DNA from: Cruorifilaria tuberocauda
Taxonomy: Eukaryota; Nematoda; Chromadorea; Rhabditida; Onchocercidae
Reading direction: 5' to 3'
Assembly: GCA_013365365.1 (NCBI GenBank)
Contig: JABVXU010000009.1
Location: 248,001 to 312,000 of the forward strand
DNA: 64,000 bases
How positions within the stretch are numbered: position 1 is the first letter of the stretch; each line of letters opens with the position of its first letter. Made by a program: the position numbers and the translations under genes. Below the pieces are notes generated by a model. It saw only the letters and a list, made by a program, of their open reading frames with translations, did no database searches and had not been told where the DNA came from. Positions 39,024 through 51,330 of the stretch are shown piece after piece.

Positions 39024-39840
39024 ATGATGGTGCTTGAATGAAAAGATCTTATCATTTTGTATTCCACTTTAAATATTTGCTATTGTCCTAAATTTTTTTG
39101 CTTAATTCAAATTTCTTTGTTCAATTTTTCTTAGCCTTCTCCATCCGATATCAATAACAGCGATATACTAATACGGGTATTGTAATTTCTTTGTCGTGGA
39201 ATGAAGAACATACAGTTGTTATTTTTCAAATTTCTTTGTAACAAGTGCATTTTACGCATTTTATACGAATTTCCTTATAAATTTACCTCTTTTAATATCT
39301 AAATTTGTCTTCTGAAATCTTACGATGTGATATGTTTGTGATTAACAGATTTGCAAATAACAAAATCCATCACACTTATTTTTCAATTAATAAATGGAAT
39401 CAAATTATTTGAATTTTTTTCATTTACTGTTTTCGAGATTTTTTTTTTTCGAATTTTGTGATGAATTTTGGAAGTCTGATTGTCTTTCATCGTTATGCAG
39501 TCGATTAAATATGAAAGATGATAATAGACATGTATGGTACGGAAATAAAATTCCTCATAACTCAGCTATTGGAAAAAAAAAGTTATTTCATTCGTTAGAT
39601 GTTATTTCAAATTAGACGATACAAAAATTCATTTGGAATATGGAGAAGGAGTATCACGCCCTAGAAATCATTGAACTTTTTTTTCCAATTTTTATAGACT
39701 GCGTTCCGAGACTGGTGGTGCTTTGGATCAGTTTTGCTGCTAGAAAATATTTCAGTTAAGCTTTAATTGCAGACTAGCTTCTCTTCCGAAAATCTAAAAA
39801 AACTATGCTTTGGTAGTAGTTTCTACTTTTTGGTATTTTC
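39024..39840 (+). other. Spacer between ZCCHC8 and the next gene
   Basis: About 820 bp, AT-rich, with no recognised exon. It should contain the 3' UTR and cleavage site of the ZCCHC8 mRNA. A frame at 39394-39615 has no splice partner and looks random. Confidence 0.5.
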
Positions 39841-39842
39841 AG
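39841..39842 (+). promoter_or_regulatory. Candidate trans-splice acceptor of the unrecognised gene
   Basis: TTGGTATTTTCAG ends here, 23 nt before the start codon at 39866, and no upstream coding exon needs it. It fits spliced-leader addition to an operon-internal gene. Confidence 0.6.
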
Positions 39843-39865
39843 GGCGATTTGTTTGACGAATTATA

Positions 39866-42223
39866 ATGGATGGAAGTGAGGAGTTGCGTGATGATATTAT
39901 CCATATCTTATCACCTGCGGATCGCATAGTTTGTTAATATTGTCACTACCAGTACTAAGTTTATGAAAATGTTGCTTGCTAATATGCAAGATTTCGCATA
40001 GACGTTTTTTCGTTTAACATTTTCGTTTATTTGTTTAAACATGGATTTTCATCTTGTTTTTAAAAAAGTAGCACATTTTGATTAGCGGTTGACTTTATCT
40101 AAGATTTTTAAATATGTGATTTTATTATTTATGTCAGTGTACTTTAGGGAAAAAGTATTAACGTGGATATTGATGTGAATGCTTTTTTGGTGGACGAAAC
40201 ATCATCGGACGAGTCAGATGAAATTGCTGTGTTTGATAGTCGAGATCTGAGCCTTTTAAGTAACGAAAGGAAAATATTGTAAGTTTTTGTCATCCCATCC
40301 AAAATATTTTAATGTTGCAATTGGGTCTTTTATTAATTTTTCAGAAATATCATAATTTAAATTTTGTACGAAAGATAACTTTTAGAAAATTTTGATAAAC
40401 CTGATAATATATAGATCGGATGTTCTAAAGTCATATTTTAGATCAAGATCAAGATTTTATCTAGTTTTACTATTAAAATTGCAATGTGTGCACCATTTCG
40501 AGCTCACATATGTCTATTGCGGTTAAAAACGCTTTGGTTTTTCACTCATTTATGTTGGAATTAAGCAAGCACAAACATGATTGTTTATTAAATGAATGTT
40601 TCATCATATTATCAGGTGCGAGGAAAGGATGTGTAATTTATATAAAACATTTCGCTGCAATGGACCCGAATATAAAATGCGGAAGACTATTTACGGATTT
40701 GCAACGTTAGACACTGATTTCTTTGATCATATTCAAGAAAAGGTTAGTTTTCGAGACTGATTTTGGAGTAAGTTGCAGGTTTTGCTCATTTTAGAATATT
40801 TTTGTAAATGTCTGACACTCGGTTGGTAACCTTGATATTTAGTCCTTGATGTTAATTTACTTTCACATGATGGAAGAATGAAATCTTCTGTTTAATTCCA
40901 GACCATCCTTAATTTCGATGAGGAAAGGATTGCCAGAGCCCTCATTGTATTCCATGTTAACAAAATGGAAATAAGAGAAGGTGCGGCTAAAATGGAGGTA
41001 TCAGTATTCGATTTTATTGTCCTTTTAATGGATCATATTTGGAAAGGTAAAAAACTTTTTCCTTAATCCTTGAAAATCATTTAGTTTTGTTGCGTATTAT
41101 TCGTTTGTGTGAATTTCTCGTAACATCCAATATTCCATTGATACCAAACCTTAAAATACTAATTAGAGACTTGATACTCGTTATTGGTGTGTCGACTTTT
41201 CTCACATCTAATTATTCAATTTGATCTTTTTTTTTAGGCAGAGAGATAAAGCTCTTGCATTTACTCGGATCTTCGAGATCTTATTTCAGTCATTTTTCAG
41301 TTGTACACTGTATATTATTTTTAAGAGAAGTTAATTGCAGAACGCGATAAAACAATCCATAATTACAGTATATCTCGGATTGCTGGTTACCTTGGCGTGG
41401 ATCGCGCTCATATGCTTATTCTTGGCAACTTGATAAATAGTAATGTCGCATTAGCTCCTTCCGAAATAGCGATTGTAGGTTTTCAATGAACGATGTGAAT
41501 TGATATACTCAATAATATCACTTACCTGTGTGGTTTTGTTTCTTTTATATTACTTCGATTTATTCTATTAGCAATAATTTGCTAATAATAGTAATAATTT
41601 ATTAAGCTAAAGAATTATTTTTTACTATCAAAAACCTCAAGTCTTTCAGAAAACTCTATCTGAGCCAATCGAACTAATTGTAATGTTGACAATGTTGTTG
41701 GCCCAAATGTATAACTGGCCTGTTGCCAAGGATTTTAATCATAAATGGAAAAATGTCAGTTTTTTTTAAAACGCGAAGTTTGGCCTGATATTATCATATC
41801 TTTTGAATCTTGGTATTATCAAATTGCTAATTTAAAGTGAGAAAGGTGCTTCAAAATCAGGAGTTTAGCTTTTTTAATGTATTTCAGTACTGTCATAAGT
41901 AAATTATGATTTCAGTTAATTTTAATAATGTAGTTTCGGAGCTCCAAAAAAAAACGTAACACCAAAACCTAACTGTAAGATTCATTTAATGCATAGAAAT
42001 CCAGATCAAGTCTTTTTCTCCTTCCCATAAACTGTTTTAGATTGAAACATCTTCCATACAATCGGATGAGGAAGCCATACAATCCATAGATGATTTTGTA
42101 GCTATCACACGCGAAGTATTTGAAAATTTCAAGAACAATCGATCATCTCCTCTCTGGTCGGACAAATTTTATCGTTTTTACTACTCTTCTATCCCTAAAA
42201 CAGAAACCTCCAAAGTTGTGTGA
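39866..42223 (+). CDS. Unrecognised 295-residue protein
   Basis: Seven exons: 39866-39928, 40148-40278, 40616-40742, 40902-41046, 41341-41474, 41650-41754 and 42041-42223. Phases are consistent throughout, total 888 nt. The N-terminal 60 residues are acidic and Ser-rich (VDETSSDESDEIAVF). Residues 65-230 look mostly helical and well ordered, e.g. CNLYKTFRCNGPEYK, FDEERIARALIVFHVNKME, SISRIAGYLGVDRAHMLIL and PIELIVMLTMLLAQMYNW. The tail is KTETSKVV. No signal peptide or definite transmembrane segment is seen; the PIELIVMLTMLLAQMY stretch is hydrophobic but reads as a buried helix. I cannot name the family. The all-helical repeat-like core might be a divergent cyclin-like or HEAT-like fold, which is speculation. 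Its position between an RNA-surveillance factor and a histone methyltransferase suggests a nuclear role. Confidence 0.78.
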
Positions 42224-42465
42224 TTACTGAATGTGACAAATGAGTTATATCGAATACGATAATCGTAATAGCAGCGATTTGAAAGAGACTGAACTATGAA
42301 TTTTCCCTTAATTTCCCTCTCGCTATTAAACTGTTAGTGGTTAGCGAATCAGGTTCCATCGATTTTTTTAAGAACTAGAAGTTTTCCATTAAAATTAGAA
42401 AAATGCAAACTTTTTGATGTTTTCGTTTTTTCCATCATTTCCATAATAATGTAAGGAATAATTTC

Positions 42466-42467
42466 AG
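42466..42467 (+). promoter_or_regulatory. Candidate trans-splice acceptor of SETDB1
   Basis: AATAATTTCAG ends here, 243 nt past the stop codon of the preceding gene and 37 nt before the chosen SETDB1 start codon. The tight spacing is what an operon junction looks like in nematodes. Confidence 0.6.
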
Positions 42468-42504
42468 CGAGCAAGTAAACGATGACTATGATAACGATTT
42501 AGTG

Positions 42505-45500
42505 ATGGTATCAAACGAACTGACACAATACGCTACTAATCTTCTCAATGAATTGGTAGATTGATTTTTCGTTTTTATTAAATTTTATGATGACAGTAAC
42601 AATAATCATGATAGTAAGGTAATAAGAACGAATACTTCATTTTTGATCATGTGCTTTGTTGAATCTGTAAGCGAAATAAATAAGCTAATTTGCGTATTTT
42701 TCACAATTTATTTGTTAGGAATAACAGCTTTTAGTATGAAACTCGACGAACTAAAAATGATTTGATATTAGTCGATTTGGTGAAACTTTGTTGAAATATC
42801 ACTATTCTTGTATTTTTATTTACGAGCTAGAGTTGTTAGAGTTAGTGACCAAAAGTTGATTTTGGTGCTAGTAGTATTTAAATCAAAGTTTACTTATTAA
42901 AAAACTCATAAGACGCTATGTAAATACATTTAATTTCATATTTCCAATTTGATTCACCACATATGTTTCTGTCACGTTTTACAAGTGGATAAATGTTTTA
43001 CAGCAGAATTTGTCCTCACCAAATGGGATTGTATCGCAAGTGAATATTTTAACTCGAAATCAAATAAATCGAGCAGAAAATTCGACAAAGGAGCAGTTTA
43101 CTAATCTAAAGGAGAAATCGGTAATGAATTTGAAGAAGTGATCGAACTTTGATCAGTTCTACTTTTTCCTTAACATTTTTGATTCTAAAATTTAAATTTT
43201 TAATTTATTTGCTTTTTTTTATTCTTTACTTTTTTATTCTTTATGAGAAGTCATGAAACTCTGACTTTACTAGATCGCGGGTGTTGTATAACAAAAGAAA
43301 AGTTTATTTAAATATGGAAAAGTTTTGATATTCGCTATGGAGAAATATTGGATGACAAAACCATCAGTATTAAAAAGATCTCGAAAATTGAAATTAATCA
43401 ATTAATTACTTCTTGTTTCGCCGTACAATTTTTTATTAAGTTTTCACAACATTTGCTGCATTAAATCCTAAAGTTGTTTTAGACTATGAATAGCGAAGAA
43501 ATCAGTGTTGTCGATGTGACTCATAGTGAAAATATGCAGAAGAATTATACCATTATAAATGATCCCGTCAATATTAGTGATATTCCGAATGGATCTTTCT
43601 GTTTAGCTCGCCAGCATAAGGCATATAATTTCGTTCGTTGCCAAATTGTTGAAAAGGTAATCTTTTGCACTGAGATTAAACAAGAGAATATTCACTCAAT
43701 TTAATTATTTCCATTCTATTTTGCAACGGTTAGTTGGTTCTTATCAATATCAATGAAATGTAATAAAAATAATAGTCTTTTCAATCACTAATGGATTATA
43801 TCTAAATACAGCCTTTTTACTCCAAACTTTTATTCCAATGTTTAGGAATTCAATTTCGAATAATAATCGTTCCAGGTGTCTCCGCGTGAATACAACGTGT
43901 TATTCGGTGATGGTAATGAGGAAATAATTGACATATCACGCATTGCACGTAAAATTGAGGGTCGTTTACACATGTGGGAAGGAGTGCGCGTTTGTGCTTT
44001 GTATGAGCCAAGGTAATTTTTTGTTTTTTCAGCTCGAGACAACATTATTCAGTTGTTTTAAATTGGATCTGTATTATCATTTTCTAGGCTTCAATTTGGA
44101 CAGTATCGAAAAGCATTTTATTCAGGAATAGTCGGTGTTGGACCGCACGGATTCACGCAAAATGAAATGCTGGTAATGTTTTACATAAAGAATTAAACAT
44201 AAGGACGATTCCAATAATTGCGCAAAAAATAAATTTTGCTTAATGTAGTTTTCCCTTGATTTTTGTAATTTTTGCAGATATTTTTTGATAATGGCATTGA
44301 CAGTTACGTTCATGAACGAACTGTTTACATTCTTGCAGAACAGAAGTGTAGACTCCATAATTGCAAAGAAGTAAGTTTTTTGTTAAAGTTTGAAGGGTTT
44401 TTAAGAAATTTTTATTTTGTATGAGTCATTCAAGTCATATATTTCTTCAGCTAACTTTCTATCAAATTTTCTTGTGCAAAGTCATATATTATAAGAATTT
44501 GAACTTGTGTGAGTCAAGCCTAGTATCTCAAACCCCAAATATTGAATTGACCAATCTGAGTGATGGTAAATTTAATGTTTTTAATGTAAATGAATTTTTA
44601 TAGGAAATAGATCGTCGCAACAACTGGTATCTGGTACCACAGTTTCGGCAGAAGTTTGTTAAACATTATTTAAAGAATTTTCCGGATTGGCCGCTTGTAT
44701 CGATGAAGCGCAAGGAAAATACGCAGCGTGTAAATGTAAGATCGTTAGTTTATATATGTGGTGATCTTTATTCATTTGTGAATCATTGGAAATAGTCGAG
44801 ACAAATCTTTTTCCTGTTTTGGAAGACATTTTTTCAAGAATTTATCAGTTGATGAATGCTTTTTGGATAAATAACCAGGGAAACAAGTATCTGGTTTTAT
44901 TTTAGAACTAATATTGCTTAAGATTCTCCGAGAGGGTAAACCTCATTCTGCATATGTTTTACGGACCGAAAGACAATTCGCTTTACTGCGTTTTCCGACT
45001 CGTAATAGATGTGGTGCAGACTGTGTAGTAACTCCATGCAGTCGTCATGTTCACATAGATGAATGGATTTATCGTGGCTCAGAAAGATTAGAAGCAATAC
45101 GTCAAACAATCGATGTAAATATAATTTATAGGATTAATTTGTAGAATCTAAAGGTTGTGAAAATTTTTACTGAAATTTGAAAACATTTATATCATAACTG
45201 CGTGTAATTTGATAAATTGTTACAGTTTCATATTTTAGAGATTGGAAAAAATCGAGCAGCAAGAAAAAACTGGAATTTCGCTAACTGCAATGCGTTCCAG
45301 ACGCGAAGCACGATTAGCTCACAATTTCGAGTATACACTTCCACAATCGAGACAAAGTATTTCAAATATGAATTCAAGGTGAAAGTTAGAAATTTTTAAG
45401 AGAATCAAAATGAACTTACATTGTCTCTCCTATCGTTATCTTTCTATTACTGCCATTACAATAAGAATGTTTTTCTTTCCCTTACATACTCTATGATCTT

Positions 45501-48500
45501 CAGCAAGGAAATGGATCTTTGTGCACGTGGTCAAGCTTTATTGAGCGACAATGAACCGGCAAGAGTTATTAATTTTTTACAATACCACTTTTTACGACAA
45601 TTATCGTTTTAAAAATTTCTAATAAAACTTTAATTTAGAATTATCCCAGACGTCAAACAGCTCGAAAAAGAGGAATACTAGCCATGCAACAGGAGAATGA
45701 TTACCAAGACTGTTCGATTGTTGAAGGGAGAGTATCTCGATTACGCAAAGAGGTCTGCAGTGATTAATCTATTTAAATGTTGCAGTTTTTTGACCGAAGC
45801 CTACGCATAAGCATGAATTCAAAAAATACTTTGTTTTCAAAAATCGATTTCAAATTGTATTATTTCTCCCAATTTAAAATGCATTCATCTCTTTGTGCAG
45901 AAGAATCTTATTGTACAAGATATACCAGAATGGACCAACTTGCAACAAGTGGTTCACTTGGAATGTTCGACTAAATGTTTACAACATCTAGATAAAGATC
46001 CGTACGATAAAGAATTTTGTGGTTATTCCCCTTATATGATTCCTCTATTAGTGGGTTGGTCACGTGAGGTAAGTGCTCGTAATTTCGAGTTTTTCTTTTA
46101 ATCAAGAAATGATTTTCTCCTGTTCCTATAACTTAGAAAGAATAAAATTAAGTAAGAATATATAAAAAATAAAAAATCTTGGAATGTTATTTTAGTTTTC
46201 GTTCTTATAGGTCTCTGTTTTAAAAAATTCATTACTTTTTAATACGAAATTTAAAAATTTCTTGTACGTCGCTATAATATTATTAAATACTTTTCAAGTC
46301 ATTTTTAAATTTCATTTTTTTGTAGATTGTAACATTCACAAGAAAGGCGAAAGTAGCACATAGTCGTAAAGCAACCAGTTCAACTGTGGTTTATCGTACA
46401 CCATGTGGAATCTACATCTACAGATTGGATCAAATTTCAAAATATTTAAAAGTGTGGTTTTCCTGGTCACTGTAGATTTTTGTTCGTGAAATACTGTGCC
46501 AGCTTTAATAAAATTTTATAACATATTTTTGCATATGTTTTCAATAGCATATTTTTGCAATTAATTAACCGTTTAACGTTTTTTATTAACTCTAAAGACT
46601 CTATTGCTTTGCGATCTCTTATGTTTGCTTAATTTACTTATAATGGCAGATTTTGGACGATTTAAAAAGCTGTGACTAAATTTTCCATTAAAACTTTATT
46701 TAGTTGAAGACTAGGTTCCTTTTTCTATATTCTCAGGATACGTCGAGCCTCTTAACCATCGATTTGTTCACATTTGATCGAACAGTTCGTCCGAATGTAA
46801 TTTATCGTTCACCGGTTAAAGCTAAATTAATGGATGATTTTACGAATGGTTGTGAAGCTGTTCCAATTTCTGTTTATAATGAAATTGATAATGAATTGCC
46901 TCCAAAAGTAAGCTTTTCGTCTGTTGAAACTGATCTAATTCCAACGTAATGAATTTTGGCAACTCATACTCCTTCCAAAATCTTTTTCTTTCTTATATCT
47001 TGAACTAATGAAGTTAATTAATGCAGAAATGATTTTCATTCTTAGCTTTCGAAAACTAGGAATGTTTGGAACCATGTAGATGTTTCTTTTTTCCATCTTT
47101 CGCTTTCTTTAGTACCAAAGTACCTATAATTTTGGACCACATTTTAAACTCTTAACTTTTTTTTCAGATCGAATATAATCCATGGCGATATCCGTACGAT
47201 AAGGAGACAGACGTGTCATCCATATCACTTGATTTTTGCAGTGGATGTACTTGCACTGGTTAATTTTTTGTAATTATTTTTTTTAACATATAAAAATTTT
47301 TAATCTTGAAAAAAGGCTGTTGATCTGTCATAAGTTGAACACCGCTGAAAGAAAAACAGTGGAACAAAAATTGTTCCATTGTTTTTCTTTTCTTCTTTAA
47401 CCAGATGACTGTGCGGATGAAACTCGATGTGAGTGTCGCTTATTAACCCGTTCAGAAGTACTACGTTTGGATAAAAGTCTTCAGCCGTCATACGCTAAAG
47501 GATATATGTGAGTTTCTCTTAAAAAGTAAAAGAAGCAAGAAATCATTTGTATTTTGGCAGTACTTTTATGAGACTTTGGTAACTCTTAAAATTTCTCTTT
47601 ATTTTACATTTTGAAACTAGCGTAAATTAAAATTCAGATCGCAAAATTCAGCCCAACTCGTTTTTTTTCAAGCATATATAATCATAAAAGCTGTTATCGC
47701 TTATTTTTATTGGCTGGTATAATGATGAGTTCTATCTATTGTCGCAGGAACCTTTTTCACTTGACTGATAAATTGATGCTTCGGTTGATTGATTAATGAA
47801 ATTTTTTTCAGGTATCGTAATTTGGCACTCGGAGGTACTGATGAATCTTACTTATCAGGTTTATATGAATGTAATGAGAAATGTGGATGCATTAGGAGTA
47901 AGTGCCATAATCGAGTGGTACAACAACAAATGAAAATTCCTCTTGAGGTTATTCTCTCGATTATTTATTAGGTCCATTCCTAAATGCCATATTATTTGAC
48001 CATGATTTTAAAAATATCGTAACTAGGCTCAAATACTATTATGTTATCGATTGCAGGTACCAGTGATATTATGATTTTGTCTACAATCTGATAAGAATAT
48101 GTAGAATAATATTAAATAATAGAGAAGAATAATTCGACTAATTGGTATAAAGGAGGAAACTGCCACATCAGAAATGCTAGATAATTGGTAATAAGCTCAT
48201 TTCCAGATGAGTCAGCTAATTTTAATACAGGACCAACTATGTCAGTTTCTAATTATTGTCAATCAACTCCCTTTCATTACTTTATCTATTTGTTTACAAT
48301 ATTTATAATGGATTGTCTGATACCTATTCCTGAAGTTCAAGTTATTGTTCATGGATTGTTTCTTTGTTAAAACACTAAATATAATTTGGATAATTTTTGG
48401 AGTTAATTTTGTTGCCGAGTATTTTAGAATCTGTAAAATTTGCATGTTCTGAAATCATTTTCAATTCGATGTATACATTTTTAATTTGTTACGGTAATAC

Positions 48501-50732
48501 GAAAGCTGGTTTTAAATTTCTGACGTAACTTTACTGAATTCCTATTTATTACTGGTCACTTTCAAATATATCAAAATATATTTTTAAAAAAATCGAGGGA
48601 TTAGCTGAAAAAGATGTAGATGGGATATACGAATATAAACTGAAATGACTGTTAAATTGAAAATATGATTAAAGGATCGCAAAGTGAAATAATGGAAATG
48701 TCTTACTAATTTTAGTCCATTCTAAAATTAGAAAATTTTCGTGAGCTGTTTTATTAAATTCTGATCATTTGCTACTGGTAATTCCATGATTCATGCCTTT
48801 TTTTGCAGTTGTTTAAAACGGAAAAAATGGGTTGGGGTGTTCGATCGATGATTGATATTCCAGCTGGTGTTTTCCTATGTACTTACGCTGGTGCTATTCT
48901 TACAGATAGCCAAGCAGAAAGGGAAGGCAAGGCGGCAAGTTTCTTTTTTTGGAATCTGTTTTTGTTTTTCATTTTATTATAGCAGTTGATTTATTTCGGT
49001 ACCTTGAAATACATGATAGAAATGGTCGAAGAATGATCGAAATGATCACTAACAATTTTTTGGTATCTGTATCTATTATTAGAGCATTAATTTAGTTAAC
49101 AAAGCATTAGTGAGATGTATTAACCATCTATGAGTTCGAATTTTCAAGAAATTTAAAATTTTTGAGTGTTCTTCCTAAGCTCTTTGAAAAGATATTTGTA
49201 GTTTGGTGATGAATATTTCGCTGATGTAAATTTGGTCGATAACGTTGAAAAGGAGAAACATAATGCCGGTGTTGATTTGGGAGATTCAAATGATGGTTAT
49301 TACTCAGATGAAGAAAACAACTGTGGTAAGATTCAACATTTTGATTGACTTGTAAGATGGAATGTGAGGAAATGTTTAAAATGCTATAGGTTGTTTTATT
49401 AAGGTGATGGATCTAATTTATCAACCGAAAGTGAATTGATTACACTTAATGAAGATATATATGAGGGAAACGATGATTATGATAGGTCAGGAAAATCGGT
49501 TATTTCTTTGTTATTTTTATTGCAGCGTGAATGAGAGACTTCATTGTTTTTCACAATCGTCTTCTATAATAAGGAATAGGTGTTATGAAATGCAGAATTT
49601 TGCTTTTCGCTCTGTCGGCTCTAAAATATGTATTCTAGTGGCCAGGATTCGTCATTCTCTTCAGAAGGAAGCCATTTTGATACTAGGGCTGTCAAAATGC
49701 AGAAACGTCGAAAACTTGCACAAGAAAGTAATGAAGAACAACAACGGGATTCTTCAACAAAAGAATCAGTAAGTTTTGCCAACTTTCTTCTGAGAGCTGC
49801 GTTGTGAAAAATATTTCATTCGTTGCTTTAGTCCAACTCCTAAAAATTTTACGAATCATTTTCAGGGAAAGAATGAACTGGCTGTTGCGGATCTCGATTA
49901 TGCTCGTTCATCACTTGTCATGGTGGAATCAGATATCTTTGCGAGTGAAACGAAATCAGACAATGCTGATATGCTGGCAGTTGAACCAGCGGGTACTGAT
50001 CCAGATTTTTTACTAGCGTTTATAATTTTCTGTATTCGGTAATTCCGAATATAAGACGGTAAAATTTGTGATTTCAGTTTCTCAAAATTTTCCTTTTATC
50101 AAATATAAAGACTTCAAATTAGGTCCACCCGAAGGCCGTTTCGATATGGTAAAATATGTCGAAAATATGGGACTTCCGTCATTGTACACAATTGATGCCA
50201 AGAAAAAGGGTAATATTGGACGATTTTTTAATCATAGCTGTCAACCTAACATTCGTGCCCAATTGGTATATGTTGATACTCATGATTTTCGTTTACCTTG
50301 GATTGCGTTTTTCACGACAACAAAAATCTCCGCGGGTTCAGTATGTCTTAGTTTTACTATTCAAATTTTGGTAATTTTTGAGATAAAGTTCAAGTTCAAT
50401 GGATAAGATCGTTTCTATGTTTCCGGTTTTTGCGGAAGTATCCGGTAAGAAAATAATTTTGCCATCCAGCTTGTTTTTCGTTATTGCCGTTCTTGTTATA
50501 TGTACCGAACAAATTATTTTTATTAATCTTAATCAATTGAACCTTAATTGAATAATATCACATTTACTATTGAAAAATCTTAATCCAAAAGTAGGATGAA
50601 GCTTAAATCGCTCTTTCGCATCTTCATTTTTAGGAACTTTTTTGGGATTATGGTTATTCGGAAGGTGCTGTAGATGGAAAACAACTCGAATGCTTTTGTG
50701 GATCACGTTTCTGTCGTAAGCGGCTTCTCTAA
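42505..50732 (+). CDS. met-2: SETDB1/MET-2 histone H3 lysine-9 methyltransferase
   Basis: 24 exons, about 1013 residues: 42505-42555, 43004-43120, 43483-43656, 43876-44012, 44088-44172, 44278-44370, 44604-44735, 44923-45114, 45239-45378, 45504-45564, 45639-45752, 45901-46068, 46326-46451, 46737-46907, 47168-47258, 47405-47507, 47812-47947, 48809-48934, 49202-49325, 49404-49485, 49639-49768, 49866-49992, 50078-50340, 50634-50732. Domains in order: tandem Tudor (about 85-215: GSFCLARQHKAYNFVRCQI; RLQFGQYRKAFYSGIVGVG); MBD (about 489-587: TVVYRTPCGIYIYRLDQI); Cys-rich pre-SET (CSGCTCTDDC, TRCECR, CNEKCGCIRSKCHN); SET N-half (GWGVRSMIDIPAGVFLCTYA); an acidic insert of about 150 residues; SET C-half (GNIGRFFNHSCQPNI, ELFWDYGY); post-SET CFCGSRFC. 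This bifurcated SET is diagnostic of SETDB1. The enzyme deposits H3K9me1/me2 (me3 in mammals) for heterochromatin. The start is the first in-frame ATG after the trans-splice site; a short upstream extension is possible. Intron 18 is GC-AG. Confidence 0.95.
47347..47391 (+). repeat. Near-perfect hairpin in a SETDB1 intron
   Basis: Arms 47348-47367 and 47371-47390 are complementary over 20 bp except one position that would be a G-U pair in RNA, with a 3-nt loop AAA. One further G-U pair extends the stem at each end. It lies near the 3' end of a 146-nt intron (47259-47404), just before the splice acceptor. Confidence 0.85.
48935..49201 (+). other. GC-AG intron in SETDB1
   Basis: The reading frame requires the junction EREGKA/FGDEYFADVN, which matches the SETDB1 family sequence around (M/L)GDEYFA. 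The only donor that fits is GCAAGT at 48935-48940, the standard GC-donor consensus, paired with a TTTGTAG acceptor ending at 49201. It sits just before the point where the SET domain is split by the insert. Confidence 0.8.
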
Positions 50733-51330
50733 GCTCTTTGCTAATTGATGAATAATATTTCCAGTCCTTCTCCGAAATATTGTTGATCTCAGGAAATTTG
50801 GATTGAAATTTTCGATTTTTTTTAAGTTCTAGACGATAAGCAAGTTTTTTGTTATATCTTGAGTGTACTATGCCGAATTACCTCATGAATCTACTTGTAC
50901 ATATTGGAGCAAATTTTGACATATAGAAAATCTCGACATCACTTTGCTAACTTTTAAGTTTTCGTTTTTTTAGTAACTTACAAGTTCTCATTTACATCTG
51001 GAATTCTATTAAGAACATCTTTAGAAGTGTTCTAAGTAAATATTCAAATCCAAAAATACAATCGACAAGAAATGCAAACTTTATTAAGAGATTGTAGGAA
51101 ATCTCAATTCTTTGACTTTAAGTAGAATTTTTAGTTTCTTCGCAACTCATTTTATCTCATTCTTAAAATTTCGTAAATTTTTTATGGAAAATTTCCAAAT
51201 ATGGAGAATTCAGAACAGATTTTGTTAGAGAGTAGTGAATTTTTTCATCGAATAAATGAGAAATTATCGTATCGTGGAAAATTTCATGAGAATGAGCAAT
51301 CTCGCAAGATTTTTTTCTTATGGGATTTAT
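50733..51330. other. Convergent 3' flank between SETDB1 and collagen A
   Basis: About 600 bp separating two genes that end towards each other. It should hold both 3' UTRs. No exon is recognised. Confidence 0.6.
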
